Shown here piece by piece: positions 49,514 to 60,579 of a stretch of 64,000 nt of DNA. The position numbers and the translations under genes are program-made. This stretch comes from Alphaproteobacteria bacterium. Lineage in GTDB: Bacteria > Pseudomonadota > Alphaproteobacteria > RF32 > CAG-239. Each line of letters opens with the position of its first letter. Position 1 is the stretch's first letter. Location: contig SUUJ01000003.1 of assembly GCA_015062585.1 (NCBI GenBank), positions 1 to 64,000 of the forward strand. The letters are read 5' to 3'. Under the pieces are notes generated by a model. It was not told the origin of the DNA. It was given only the letters and a program-made list of their open reading frames with translations, and did no database searches.

Positions 49514-50518
49514 ATGATTATAGGTATTTTAAGAGAAACAAATTCTTACGAAAACCGAGTTTGCGTCACACCGCAATCGGTAAAAAAGTATATAGCAAAA
49601 GGTCTTTCGGTTATAATTGAAACAAATGCCGGTGCCAATTCTTGTTTTAATGATGAGGAATATATATCCTCCGGTGCAACAATAAAAAGAACCGCAAAAG
49701 AAATTCTTCAACAGAGCGATATTTTATTAAAAATCAATCCTCCGACTTTTGATGAACTTAAATATCTGAAAAAATCAACAATTATTATCGGTAATTTTCA
49801 ACATTCGATTTCCGACAAATTATTAAACCAAATACATCAAAAATCACTTTTTTGCTTTGCCTTGGAAAAACTGCCACGCATTTCCCGAACTCAAAGTTTT
49901 GATATTTTATCTTCTCAAGACAACCTTTCAGGATATCAGGCCGTTTTAAAAGCTTGCGATTTTTTAAAAAAATCGGTTCCGATGATGATTACCTCTGCAG
50001 GAACATTGCCTCCGGTAAACTTTTTGATTTTGGGTATAGGAGTTGCCGGACTTCAAGCCATAGCTACCGCTAAAAGACTTGGCGGAAAAGTATTCGCACA
50101 TGATATTCGCCCCGAAACAAAGGAGCAAGCTCAATCACTCGGTGCAATTTTTGTTGAAAATATCAATGATATACTTCCTAAAGTCGATGTTGTTATCGCT
50201 TGTGCCTCTTCGCCCGCAAAAAAAGCTCCGGTTTTAATCAAAAAAACAACAATAAAAAATTTAAAAAAAGGCTCTGTTCTGATTGATATGTCTATATCAT
50301 CCGGTGGCAATATTGAGGGAAGCCAAATTCACAAAGTCATCAACATTTACAATTGCTTAGTTTACGCCGACAGCTCCTTAGCCAACCAAATACCTCAAAG
50401 TGCAAGCGTTTTATATGCCAATAATTTAAGCAATTTTATTGAATATTTAAATATTGGTCAGACATCAGCTCTTACCTTAAATAAAAATGACGAAATCATA
50501 AAATCAACCCTGCTGTAA
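49514..50518 (+). CDS. pntAA: NAD(P) transhydrogenase subunit alpha part 1
   Basis: 334 residues, the soluble NAD(H)-binding domain I. IGILRETNSYENRVCVTP at the start and the Rossmann-loop ILGIGVAGLQAIATAKRLGG (about 175) are clear. It transfers hydride between NADH and NADP+ together with pntAB and pntB, powered by the proton gradient. The split alpha subunit is typical of alphaproteobacteria such as Rhodospirillum. It is slightly shorter than the usual ~380, with a short C-terminal part. Alanine dehydrogenase is a relative but the next genes decide. Confidence 0.9.
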   Translation: MIIGILRETNSYENRVCVTPQSVKKYIAKGLSVIIETNAGANSCFNDEEYISSGATIKRTAKEILQQSDILLKINPPTFDELKYLKKSTIIIGNFQHSISDKLLNQIHQKSLFCFALEKLPRISRTQSFDILSSQDNLSGYQAVLKACDFLKKSVPMMITSAGTLPPVNFLILGIGVAGLQAIATAKRLGGKVFAHDIRPETKEQAQSLGAIFVENINDILPKVDVVIACASSPAKKAPVLIKKTTIKNLKKGSVLIDMSISSGGNIEGSQIHKVINIYNCLVYADSSLANQIPQSASVLYANNLSNFIEYLNIGQTSALTLNKNDEIIKSTLL

Positions 50519-50532
50519 CAAGGAGAACCCAA

Positions 50533-50817
50533 ATGAATTTATGGTTATTAGCGACAATTTTTATGCTCGCCTGTTTTGTCGGTTATTTTGTAATTTGGCG
50601 CGTTACTCCGGCTCTTTACTCGCCACTGATGAGCGTATCAAATGCCATATCAGGCATTATCATAATCGGTGCCATTCTCTCGTTTGAAACAACACAGTCT
50701 CAAACTGACAAAATTTTATCTTATTTGGCGGTATTTTTAGCCTCAGTAAACATCTTTGGCGGCTTTGCCATCTCGCAAAGAATGTTAAATATGTTTCATC
50801 TCAAGGAGAAAAAATAA
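50533..50817 (+). CDS. pntAB: NAD(P) transhydrogenase subunit alpha part 2
   Basis: 94 residues, three hydrophobic helices (about 3-21, 34-53, 64-82) forming the proton-channel part that is fused to the alpha subunit in enterobacteria. VIWRVTPALYSPLMSVSNAISG is the family signature. AAGGAG lies before ATG; it is 14 nt after pntAA and 2 nt before pntB. Confidence 0.92.
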   Translation: MNLWLLATIFMLACFVGYFVIWRVTPALYSPLMSVSNAISGIIIIGAILSFETTQSQTDKILSYLAVFLASVNIFGGFAISQRMLNMFHLKEKK

Positions 50818-50819
50818 CA

Positions 50820-52169
50820 ATGTTCATTCCAAATTTGCTATATTTAGGCTCATCTTTTTTGCTTATTGTTTCAATCAGAATGCTATCATCACCCAAAACG
50901 GCAGTTAAGGGAAACTTGCTTGGAATTGTGGGTATATTTTTAGCCATTTTCTCATGCCTTGTCTTTTCTGCCACCGACAACAAATTACTGATTAGCGCAA
51001 CAATAGTTTTGGGAGCTGTTCTTGGCATATACTCCGGACTAAAAGTAAAAATAACCGCATTACCGCAAATGATAGCCGTTTTCAATTCCTTGGGCGGATT
51101 ATCAGCCGTATTTATAGCATTATCCGAACAAATATCTCTTTCAACACAATATTTTATGAATACTGCCGGACTTGTTATCGGTGCTATAACCTTTAGCGGT
51201 TCTATTATAGCTTTTGCCAAACTTCAAGGTCTTATAAGCACAAAACCCCTTCATTTCAAATTTCAAAATAACCTGAATTTTTTGCTTTTTGTTATCATAT
51301 TATTCCAGTCATTTTATTTTTTGCAACAACCTGACAATATCATTTTTCTTTGTATATGTTGCCTAACTCTCATACTTGGTATTTTACTTTTATTGCCCGT
51401 CGGCGGTGCCGATATGCCGGTAGCCATATCGATACTAAATGCTTTTTCCGGCTGGGCAACAGTCGGTATCGGATTTTCGCTATCATCTATAATTCTTATA
51501 ATTATCGGTTCAATTGTCGGATTTGGCGGTTCAATTTTGGCTTTTATTATGATGCAATCAATGAACCGAAGCTTAAAAAATATTTTAACCGGATCATTTT
51601 TAATTAAACAAAACACTTTTACTAATTCTTCCAAAACAGCTCACGCAGGCTCGCCTGAAGATGCCGCTTTTATTATGGAAAATGCACAAAAAATTATTAT
51701 AGTTCCCGGCTATGGCATGGCTGTTGCTCAAGCGCAATTTTCCCTAAAAAATATGGCCGATATCTTAAGAAAAAAATATAATGCAAGCGTCAAGTTTGCT
51801 ATTCATCCCGTTGCCGGTCGTATGCCCGGACACATGAATGTGCTGTTAGCCGAAGCCGGTATTGATTATACTGATGTTTTCGAGCTAAATGACATAAACA
51901 GCGAATTTTCAAACACCGATGTTGCTTATGTAATCGGCGCAAATGACATTACCAATCCTTTGGCCAAAACCGATTCATCTTCGCCGATTTATCAAATGCC
52001 GATATTAGAAGTTGAACAAGCCAAAACCGTATTTTTTGTAAAACGAAGCCTGAACAGCGGATATTCAGGAATTGACAACCCGTTGTTCTATGCTCCAAAC
52101 ACTATCATGCTATACGGTGACGCCAAACAGGTTACCGATGAAATTGTAAAACAGCTGGAACAAAATTAG
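50820..52169 (+). CDS. pntB: NAD(P) transhydrogenase subunit beta
   Basis: 449 residues: N-terminal ~270 form the membrane domain with many helices; the C-terminal ~180 are the NADP(H)-binding domain III with IIVPGYGMAVAQAQ, HPVAGRMPGHMNVLLAEA and YVIGANDITNP. It completes the proton-translocating transhydrogenase. Its end overlaps the convergent lipoprotein gene by 4 bp. Confidence 0.96.
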   Translation: MFIPNLLYLGSSFLLIVSIRMLSSPKTAVKGNLLGIVGIFLAIFSCLVFSATDNKLLISATIVLGAVLGIYSGLKVKITALPQMIAVFNSLGGLSAVFIALSEQISLSTQYFMNTAGLVIGAITFSGSIIAFAKLQGLISTKPLHFKFQNNLNFLLFVIILFQSFYFLQQPDNIIFLCICCLTLILGILLLLPVGGADMPVAISILNAFSGWATVGIGFSLSSIILIIIGSIVGFGGSILAFIMMQSMNRSLKNILTGSFLIKQNTFTNSSKTAHAGSPEDAAFIMENAQKIIIVPGYGMAVAQAQFSLKNMADILRKKYNASVKFAIHPVAGRMPGHMNVLLAEAGIDYTDVFELNDINSEFSNTDVAYVIGANDITNPLAKTDSSSPIYQMPILEVEQAKTVFFVKRSLNSGYSGIDNPLFYAPNTIMLYGDAKQVTDEIVKQLEQN

Positions 52170-52741
52170 TTACCGGATATTTTTTGTGCTATTTGTTCGC
52201 TCATCTGAGCAATCATTTCGCCCATAACCTTGGCATAATCGCCATATCCGTCATCAACCGGTTTGTTTAGAGATGTTTTCCCTTTATAAACTACATTAAA
52301 TGTATTGCCGCTTTTTACCGTCCACAAAGCTTCAAAATAAGCTTGATTATTCTCAACCATATCAAATTTAACAACCGACACATTCAAAATATATTTATAC
52401 TTTTCCAACAAAGATGTTCGCGGTTTTATCGCCGCTTTTGGCAAATAGGCTCGCAAATCTCCGGCAATAACTCTTTGTAACATAATATCCAAATCTTCGC
52501 CCCAGCGATTTACCTCATCAATATTTAATTCGCCACCATTTTCGGAAAAAGAAACAATTTGCGGTCGATCGATATATTCAGGCAACTCCGGTAAATCAAT
52601 ACCCAAAGACAAACTGCTTTGGCTTATCGGCGCAACATTTTCTACACTCTTCAGTGTATAAAAAGTGCTCTCCGGACTATATCCGCCCAAGCAACCGGTC
52701 AACAAAAACAAACTTATTGTACAAACAATTTTTTTCATCAT
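52166..52741 (-). CDS. ABC-type transport auxiliary lipoprotein (PqiC/DUF330-like)
   Basis: 191 residues. The lipoprotein signal MKKIVCTISLFLLTGC has the lipobox LTGC. After it come FYTLKS, LGIDLPELPEYIDRPQIV and RWGEDLDIMLQRVIAGDLRAYLP, features of the PqiC family that sits at the outer membrane in MCE systems. It starts at the base after mlaD stops, so it is the last gene of the Mla-type operon. It is a periplasmic, lipid-anchored partner of MlaD by context. Confidence 0.88.
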   Translation of the reverse strand: MMKKIVCTISLFLLTGCLGGYSPESTFYTLKSVENVAPISQSSLSLGIDLPELPEYIDRPQIVSFSENGGELNIDEVNRWGEDLDIMLQRVIAGDLRAYLPKAAIKPRTSLLEKYKYILNVSVVKFDMVENNQAYFEALWTVKSGNTFNVVYKGKTSLNKPVDDGYGDYAKVMGEMIAQMSEQIAQKISGN

Positions 52742-53497
52742 TTATTTTTTTCCTTTAATCAATGCTTCGGGATGTCTTTCCAGATAGTCGGTCAAATTTT
52801 GCATAGATTTTGCGGCTTTTGCCACATTAACCGTCATTTTATTAAAGTTGTCCAATACTTGAACCGTCACACCTTTATTGCGTTGAACCATATTTTCAAT
52901 ATCCGCAACAATCTTATTTAATTCGGGCATCATTTTATTCAATCCGGCAAAAAATTCGGTAAAATTTTTAAATCCTTCGGCTAGCGGAACTTTTTGCAAA
53001 CCGCGTGATAATTCACCTATCGGCGACAAAGTTGTCGGAATTTCCAACACTCCGACATCATCATGGAGCTTTACTTCTGTTTCCGGCATCATTACCAATT
53101 CAACCATCAATTGACCGGTAACAAAACTGTGTGTAGCCAATCTTGCCCGCAGACCTCTTTTAACCAATTCATCCAAAACTGCTTTTTGCGAAGAAAAAAA
53201 CGAATTAGAATTTATCGATTTGGCACTCATTTTAGCATATACCGGAATGCTGAATGTCAGAGTTTCAGGGTCTGTCTTAATTTCGATACGACTGACCTCG
53301 CCGATTTTAACTCCCTTAAACACTACTGCCGAACCGACACTCAAACCATTGACCGATTCTTCAAAAAACATTACAATTTCTTTGCCTTTGTTACCAAAAA
53401 TCTTATTTTGCAGCAATCCGCCCAAAATAAGCAACAATACAGTTACGGAAGCAACCATAAAAATTCCGATTTTTCTCTTATCAGGTTGTCTTGGCAT
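52742..53497 (-). CDS. mlaD: MCE-domain lipid-transport protein, MlaD-like
   Basis: 251 residues: a single N-terminal membrane anchor (about 11-30), then the MCE domain (about 40-120; NGLSVGSAVVFKGVKIGEVSRI, LRARLATHSFVTGQLMVELVMMP) and a helical region (about 160-230) likely packing as a hexameric channel. It carries phospholipids between the membranes. Its start overlaps the ATPase gene's stop by one base. Confidence 0.92.
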   Translation of the reverse strand: MPRQPDKRKIGIFMVASVTVLLLILGGLLQNKIFGNKGKEIVMFFEESVNGLSVGSAVVFKGVKIGEVSRIEIKTDPETLTFSIPVYAKMSAKSINSNSFFSSQKAVLDELVKRGLRARLATHSFVTGQLMVELVMMPETEVKLHDDVGVLEIPTTLSPIGELSRGLQKVPLAEGFKNFTEFFAGLNKMMPELNKIVADIENMVQRNKGVTVQVLDNFNKMTVNVAKAAKSMQNLTDYLERHPEALIKGKK

Positions 53498-54246
53498 TAT
53501 TCTCTTCCTCCACTTAAAAATCTAAACACATTTTGATTTGGCGGGTTTTTCAACAAATCCTTAGGATTACCACGGGCTGAAATACCTTTTACATCAACAT
53601 CCAAAAACACCGAATTATTACCTATGGCAAAAATCGAACTAAGTTCATGAGTGATAACCACAATGGTAGTACCCAAACTCCTGTTAATTTCCAAAATCAA
53701 ATCATCAAGCAGCTTTGAACTGACCGGATCAAGACCGGCGGACGGTTCATCAAAATACAATATTTTTGGATCTAAAGCCAGAGCTCTGGCCAAACCGGCG
53801 CGTTTTTTCATACCGCCGCTGATTTCCGAAGGATAAAAATCGCCATATCCCTTTAGCCCCACCAAAGCTAATTTAAGTTCGACCAAATCAGCAATCATCT
53901 TAGGTGTATAATCAGTGTATTCTTGCAGTGGCAAAGCAATGTTTTCCGCCAAGGTCATTGATGAAAAAAGTGCACCACTTTGATACAAAATACCGCAATT
54001 TTGCATAATCAATTTTTTATTTTCATCATCTTGAGCATAAAAATTTTTGCCCAAAACAAAAACTTTTCCTTTTGCCGGTTCTTTTAATCCGGTCATAACC
54101 CTCATCAGCGAACTTTTACCGCAACCGGAACCGCCCATAATAATGAAAACATCGCCTTTATTTACTGCAAAATCAACATCACGCATCAAGACATTACTGC
54201 CGTAAGCAACTTCAATTTTCTCACCTTTTATACTGATGTTTTCCAT
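53497..54246 (-). CDS. mlaF: ABC transporter ATPase, MlaF-like
   Basis: 249 residues. Walker A GGSGCGKSSLMR, the signature SGGMKKRAGLARALA, Walker B ILYFDEPSAGLDP and the switch THEL are all intact. The sequence ISGGMKKRAGLARA is characteristic of MCE-associated ATPases. It powers the MlaE permease; 3 nt separate it from mlaE. Confidence 0.94.
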   Translation of the reverse strand: MENISIKGEKIEVAYGSNVLMRDVDFAVNKGDVFIIMGGSGCGKSSLMRVMTGLKEPAKGKVFVLGKNFYAQDDENKKLIMQNCGILYQSGALFSSMTLAENIALPLQEYTDYTPKMIADLVELKLALVGLKGYGDFYPSEISGGMKKRAGLARALALDPKILYFDEPSAGLDPVSSKLLDDLILEINRSLGTTIVVITHELSSIFAIGNNSVFLDVDVKGISARGNPKDLLKNPPNQNVFRFLSGGRE

Positions 54247-54249
54247 AGT

Positions 54250-55356
54250 TTATATTCCCATTGCCTGACAAATCCAAGTTATAATACCTGTCGCCACAAT
54301 CATTATTACAATAGATGACACCACAGCTTTTGTAGTTGCTAAACCGACACTATCGGCATTTCTTCCGCAAGCAATTCCATAATAACAACCGCAAGCCGAA
54401 ATAATTACGCCATATACCAACCCGTGAAAAAGCCCGACCAAAAAGTTATTTAGCCCAAATGCTTCAACCGAAAAATGAACATATTGTTGCGGTGCAATAT
54501 CCAATATAAAAATTGCCACCACCCCGCCACCGATAATTCCCATAATATCGGCCAACATCGTCAAAAACGGCATAACCAAAACCAAACTCAGTAATCTTGG
54601 CAAAATAAGAAAATCGCTGACATCAAAGCCCAATGTTTTTAACGCATCTACCTCTTCATTAACCTGCATAGTACCGATTGTTGCCGCATATGAAGCCCCT
54701 GTCCTGCCGGCCATAATAATTCCGGCCATAATTGCTCCCATAATTCTTATCATGCCGATAGTAACCAATGATGCTATATAAATCTCAGCTCCAAACATTT
54801 TAAGCTGAATAGCTCCGACAAAAGCTAAGATTAACCCTACCATAAAACTGACAAGACTGACTATACCCACGGCCTTATAACCGCAATCTTCCAAAGCAAA
54901 ATCAAAATCTATTTTGCGCATAACCGCAGTTCCGGATATAAAGCGCCTTAGCGAAGCAAAAACATCTTTCAAAAAGGCCATAACTTTTTTTATTGTGGCA
55001 ATATTTTCAATAGTCCGACCACCCACCCGTTCAAAAAACGGTATTTTTTTATCCTTAGAAACAGTTGGTTTTCTATCAACTTTTAACGCAAGCTCAACCA
55101 ATTGTTGAAGATTTTTCGGCAACCCCGACCAATCAATCTTAATATCGTTCTTTTGACAAACAAGGGCTAACTTAAATAAAATTGCCACCAACGAAGAATC
55201 CCACTTTTGTAGTTCTTCGGTATTAAAGCTGACTTTTTCTACATTTTTTAGTGAATTAAACAGAGCATTTATTCGTTTTTGATCATCATAAAGCAAAATA
55301 TCTCCAACCGGCGATATCAAAAAATGATTATCATTCTTTTCAAACTCTAATCCCAT
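54250..55356 (-). CDS. mlaE: MlaE-family permease with N-terminal STAS-like domain
   Basis: 368 residues. Residues ~1-100 are a STAS-like domain (LLYDDQKRINALFNSLKNVE), then the MlaE permease: GLILAFVGAIQLKMFGAE, MAGRTGASYAATIGTMQVNEEVDALKTLG and the FLVGLFHGLVYGVIISACGC segment. The STAS-permease fusion is common in alphaproteobacteria, where MlaB is otherwise separate. It is first in the mlaE-F-D-PqiC order and inserted in the inner membrane. Confidence 0.93.
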   Translation of the reverse strand: MGLEFEKNDNHFLISPVGDILLYDDQKRINALFNSLKNVEKVSFNTEELQKWDSSLVAILFKLALVCQKNDIKIDWSGLPKNLQQLVELALKVDRKPTVSKDKKIPFFERVGGRTIENIATIKKVMAFLKDVFASLRRFISGTAVMRKIDFDFALEDCGYKAVGIVSLVSFMVGLILAFVGAIQLKMFGAEIYIASLVTIGMIRIMGAIMAGIIMAGRTGASYAATIGTMQVNEEVDALKTLGFDVSDFLILPRLLSLVLVMPFLTMLADIMGIIGGGVVAIFILDIAPQQYVHFSVEAFGLNNFLVGLFHGLVYGVIISACGCYYGIACGRNADSVGLATTKAVVSSIVIMIVATGIITWICQAMGI

Positions 55357-55437
55357 AAACTTTGCTCTTTTTTTGAATAAGTTAGAGATATAATATATTC
55401 CTTAAATAAAAAAAGCAACTGTTACATCTGAATAAAA

Positions 55438-55490
55438 AAGAGGCTGAAAACTCATGTAGCTAAGCTACACAAATATTTTCAGCCTTTTAT
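55438..55490. terminator. Nested-hairpin terminator after the CBS-domain transporter gene
   Basis: Outer stem GGCTGAAAA/TTTTCAGCC (9 bp, perfect) around an inner TGTAGC-TAA-GCTACA hairpin flanked by CTCA and CAAA. On the minus strand a T run follows. It has the same architecture as the elements near rpoC, glyS and galU. Confidence 0.75.
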
Positions 55491-55524
55491 TCTTTTGCAC
55501 TTAGAATATTCTTATCCGACTTTT

Positions 55525-56865
55525 TTATTCGTCATCATTTTCATCGGAAATAATAATTTCTTTTTTCTTCATTTTTATTCTGGTTATGCGCATATTATCA
55601 ACCTCCATAACCTCATAAAAACCATATTCATCTTCAACCTTATCGCCAACTTTAGGAATTTGTCCCAATAGTCCGAATACATATCCGCCGATTGTTGATT
55701 CTTCGTGCTCAACCTCGGGCAATTCCATACATTCGAAAGCATCTTCAATCAAAAATGTACCTTCAAACTCGCAAATAGTTTCATCAATTTTCTTAATCGG
55801 TTCACAGGACGGAACATCATGTTCATCCAAAATATCACCGACTAATTCTTCCAAAATATCTTCCATTGTGAGCATACCGGCAGTTCCGCCATATTCGTCA
55901 ACTACTATTGCAAGATGTATTCTTTCACACATCATTTCTTGCAAAATTTCGGAAATAGATTTGTTTTCGGGTACAAATAAAATTTTGCGAGAAATCTTCT
56001 TCAAGAAATCTTTATCGGCTTTTTCTCCGCTATGTTCCAGAAAATCTCTGATATGTATCATTCCGACCACATGGTCGCGATCTTTATCACAAATCGGAAA
56101 ACGGTTGTGACCGTGCTTTTTAATAAAATCCAAAGCTTCTTCAAATGAATAATGCGTATAAAGACACTTCATATCTTGTCTCGGCATCATAATTTCATGA
56201 GCGCAAATTTCCGAAAAATTGATGGCATTTTGAATAATTTCGCCTTCGGTTTCATCAATAATACCGGCACCTTGTGAAGCATCAATAATGATTTTAATTT
56301 CTTCTTCCGAATGGGCATTTTCATCTTCGACAGCCTGTCTTACCCCCATTGCCTTCAAAATCCAAATTGATACATGGTCAAAAATCCAAATAAACGGCGA
56401 AAAAATTCTGTTAAAAGTATACAACGCCGGTGCGATTCGCAAAACATAGCGTTCGGTATCCTGAATAGCCAAAGATTTCGGCACCAATTCGCCTAACACC
56501 ACATGCAACAATGTAATAAATGTAAAGGCCACACCAAAGCTGATTGAATGCAACAACACCGGATTATCTGCCAACCAATAACCGAAACATTGTTCCAAAA
56601 GCTTTGAAACAGCCGGTTCGCCTATCCAACCCAAACCAAGTGAAGCAATGGTAATACCCAGTTGAATTGCACTCAAATAAGTATTTAGCCTATCATTTAT
56701 TTTTAGCGCAATTTTTGCACGTTTGCTGCCTTGATGAGCAAGCTCTTCCAATTTTGAGCGTCTTATTTTAACAATAGAAAATTCTGAAACTACGAAAAAA
56801 GCATTGGCAAAAACCAAAAACAAAACCAACGCGATGTTGATTGCATACATATAAGCGGGTGTCAT
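55525..56865 (-). CDS. HlyC/CorC (CNNM) family transporter with CBS domains
   Basis: 446 residues: DUF21 membrane domain (about 1-190, four hydrophobic segments including LGLGWIGEPAVSKLLEQ), a CBS pair (about 215-340, with MMPRQDMKCL, GHNRFPICDKDRDHVVGMI and AIVVDEYGGTAGMLTMEDILEEL), and a C-terminal CorC_HlyC domain. Relatives export Mg or Co ions; the haemolysin name is historical. The C-terminus is acidic (SDENDDE). Single gene, with its own nested-hairpin terminator. Confidence 0.9.
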   Translation of the reverse strand: MTPAYMYAINIALVLFLVFANAFFVVSEFSIVKIRRSKLEELAHQGSKRAKIALKINDRLNTYLSAIQLGITIASLGLGWIGEPAVSKLLEQCFGYWLADNPVLLHSISFGVAFTFITLLHVVLGELVPKSLAIQDTERYVLRIAPALYTFNRIFSPFIWIFDHVSIWILKAMGVRQAVEDENAHSEEEIKIIIDASQGAGIIDETEGEIIQNAINFSEICAHEIMMPRQDMKCLYTHYSFEEALDFIKKHGHNRFPICDKDRDHVVGMIHIRDFLEHSGEKADKDFLKKISRKILFVPENKSISEILQEMMCERIHLAIVVDEYGGTAGMLTMEDILEELVGDILDEHDVPSCEPIKKIDETICEFEGTFLIEDAFECMELPEVEHEESTIGGYVFGLLGQIPKVGDKVEDEYGFYEVMEVDNMRITRIKMKKKEIIISDENDDE

Positions 56866-57155
56866 AACTCTAAATCAGGTACCTCATAAAATATCAAAAA
56901 AACAAGAACATACTACATACTAATATTTGCTTTGTCAACGAATGAAAACACGAAATAGAAAAGTTATAAAAAAATATGTTGCCTTATACATCAAACAATG
57001 ATATGTTACCCCAATCTTTTGATATTATTAGTTACATATATTAGTATAACTTCAGGTGTTTTTCATCTTACTTTCGTTATTCTAACACCATAAGTGTAAC
57101 TATTTTATTAAAAGCCGTTAAATAAAACCGCAAAATAAATAAAAATAACAAGCAT

Positions 57156-57626
57156 ATGAAGAAGTTCGAAAAAAAACAACTGGATTTCCTCTTAACATTA
57201 CCTAAAGAGGAACTGGCACATCATGTAGGAAATATTTATCCTTCGGTGCAAATGGAATTATTTCAAAATTTTCCTGAAACATTTAAGATCTTGTCCGACA
57301 GAGTTAACATTATCACACCTGTGGTAAGAAAAATGTTAGCCAGCCATAAAAAAATTTGGTTGGATGTCTTAAAAAAGCAACCCTTCTCCTATGAGGACGA
57401 AGCAGCCATGATAAAGCTGTGGCCCGAGATTACAAAAGAGATTCAAGACAGTCGTATAGAAAACGATTGCTTGCTTCCCGAAACCGAAAAGGCTTACTAT
57501 AACCTCTGTAAAAAAAATCCTAATCTGCCAAGAATTAAATATATTTGGCACCCCGCTTTCAATGAGCAAGAGGAAAAAGAGGAAACGATTGAGCAGATGA
57601 TTCAGGATCTGGAATTGCTTTCTTAA
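57156..57626 (+). CDS. Hypothetical protein, soluble, helical
   Basis: 156 residues, no family recognised. It is charged and probably all-helical: MKKFEKKQLDFLLTLPKEELAHHVG at the start and an acidic EEKEETIEQMIQDLELLS end. No signal peptide, membrane segment or catalytic motif is visible. The ribosome site is poor. It is followed by a strong shared terminator with groEL. It could be a lineage-specific regulator, but nothing in the sequence says so. Confidence 0.55.
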   Translation: MKKFEKKQLDFLLTLPKEELAHHVGNIYPSVQMELFQNFPETFKILSDRVNIITPVVRKMLASHKKIWLDVLKKQPFSYEDEAAMIKLWPEITKEIQDSRIENDCLLPETEKAYYNLCKKNPNLPRIKYIWHPAFNEQEEKEETIEQMIQDLELLS

Positions 57627-57645
57627 TTAAGCATCTGATACTTTC

Positions 57646-57684
57646 AAAAAAAACGACAGCCATTAAAAAGCTGTCGTTTTCTTT
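57646..57684. terminator. Bidirectional terminator between the hypothetical gene and groEL
   Basis: AAAACGACAGC and GCTGTCGTTTT, 11-bp perfect stem, loop CATTAAAAA, T-rich on both sides. Confidence 0.9.
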
Positions 57685-57701
57685 TTTTCTAGTTTTTTTA
57701 C

Positions 57702-59366
<1,665 letters not shown>

Positions 59367-59374
59367 TTATAAAA

Positions 59375-59665
59375 CTATTCTTCTACGACGCCCAAAATTT
59401 CAGCTTCTTTAATAATCAGCCTGGTCTCGCCGTTAACCTTTACTTCAGTTCCTGACCACTTGCCGAACAATACCTTATCACCAACTTTAACATTTAAAGG
59501 AACAACTTGTCCTGTTTCAGCTCTATATCCATCTCCTATGGCTTCAACAATACCCTCCGATGGTTTTTCTTTGGCTGTATCCGGAATAATAATTCCGCCC
59601 GCAGTCTTAGTACTTTCTTCCAATCTTTTCACTAACACTCTGTCATGCAAAGGTCTGATTTTCAT
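59375..59665 (-). CDS. groES: Co-chaperonin GroES
   Basis: 96 residues from [17 protein letters not shown], the canonical start with GGAG 9 nt upstream; the ORF track begins five codons earlier. The mobile loop [20 protein letters not shown] and the C-terminal [10 protein letters not shown] are typical. It caps GroEL. No CIRCE inverted repeat is visible upstream, so HrcA control is not supported by sequence. Confidence 0.97.
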   Translation of the reverse strand: MKIRPLHDRVLVKRLEESTKTAGGIIIPDTAKEKPSEGIVEAIGDGYRAETGQVVPLNVKVGDKVLFGKWSGTEVKVNGETRLIIKEAEILGVVEE

Positions 59666-59704
59666 TTTGTAATACTCCATTATATTTAATTTACGCTAAT
59701 CTTT

Positions 59705-59733
59705 TAGTTAGTTACCAAAATACAACTTGTCAA
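59705..59733 (-). promoter_or_regulatory. Promoter of groES-groEL
   Basis: On the minus strand TTGACA is followed after 17 nt by TAACTA, about 40 nt before the groES start. No CIRCE element or obvious heat-shock sigma box was seen. Confidence 0.5.
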
Positions 59734-59745
59734 GAGTCTGTTCAC

Positions 59746-59781
59746 AAAAAAATGCCCTTTTAAACAAGGGCATTCTTTTAT
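59746..59781 (-). terminator. Terminator of the ion-channel gene
   Basis: On the minus strand GAATGCCCTT-gtttaa-AAGGGCATTTTTTTG: a 9-bp stem and T run, between the channel gene and the groE promoter. Confidence 0.88.
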
Positions 59782-59796
59782 AATTGTTAAATCAAA

Positions 59797-60561
59797 TTAT
59801 TTAGTTTCATTTTTCTTGATAATGGTCAATGTTTGCGTAATAGCCGCAACCAAGAAGCTGACTACGAACAAGAATGAGAACAAAGCCACACTGCCAAAGA
59901 ATATCCAAGCCTGCGGATATATAAAGCTGATTTCACGAGCCACAGCACTCATCCAACCATCCATAACAAACAACTTAACCAATGTATACATTGCCATTCC
60001 TAAATCGGCAAACATCGAAAAACTGTCGCCATAGAAATTTACGGCCAAAATAGCAAATACATAAAACGAAATTACAAAAATTCCCAAAAAAGCAAAGAAC
60101 AGCGGCAACAATTCCAAAAATATGCCGATCAGTTTATCCATTTTTGCAAATTTGGAAACATATTTAAACAATCTGAACAATCTGAATGTTCTAAATACAA
60201 TAAACGAGCTGGCTACGGGCACCGAAGATATAACAACGATAATCAAATCAAATATATTCCAACCTGATTTAAAAAACTTCTTTTTCAAAGCAAATATCTT
60301 CAAGAACATTTCCACTATAAAAATACCCATAAACAGTCTGTCTAAAAAGTAAAGCAAATTTCCATAGTAAAAATCCATTGTCGGAGATGTCATCAAACCA
60401 AGCACAACAGCATTGGCCAAAATCACAAACATAATAAACATCTCAAATGTAAAACCGGTAACCAATTTGGTCAAACGCCTTTGGTCATCATCATAATACA
60501 AAGAATCAACAAACTTTTTAGTTTTACCTGATTTTTTGTCATTTTTCTTTTCAGCAACCAT
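59797..60561 (-). CDS. Voltage-gated-type cation channel, single 6-TM domain (bacterial Nav-like)
   Basis: 254 residues of the Ion_trans fold: S1 at about 35-55, S2-S3 at about 70-115, S4 with arginines every third residue (RTFRLFRLFKYVSKF, about 125-139), S5 at about 145-175, the pore loop, and S6 at about 225-250. Four copies would form a channel. In NaChBac-type channels the selectivity filter reads T-L-E-S-W; here the aligned stretch is V-M-D-G-W, so selectivity cannot be assumed to be sodium. Residues 1-20 are Lys-rich. It is 18 nt downstream of the prepilin peptidase gene. Confidence 0.85.
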   Translation of the reverse strand: MVAEKKNDKKSGKTKKFVDSLYYDDDQRRLTKLVTGFTFEMFIMFVILANAVVLGLMTSPTMDFYYGNLLYFLDRLFMGIFIVEMFLKIFALKKKFFKSGWNIFDLIIVVISSVPVASSFIVFRTFRLFRLFKYVSKFAKMDKLIGIFLELLPLFFAFLGIFVISFYVFAILAVNFYGDSFSMFADLGMAMYTLVKLFVMDGWMSAVAREISFIYPQAWIFFGSVALFSFLFVVSFLVAAITQTLTIIKKNETK

Positions 60562-60579
60562 AACTTTTCTCCCTGATAT

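Noticed and set aside
59666-59745. CIRCE element upstream of groES
   Set aside because: No TTAGCACTC-N9-GAGTGCTAA inverted repeat could be found.
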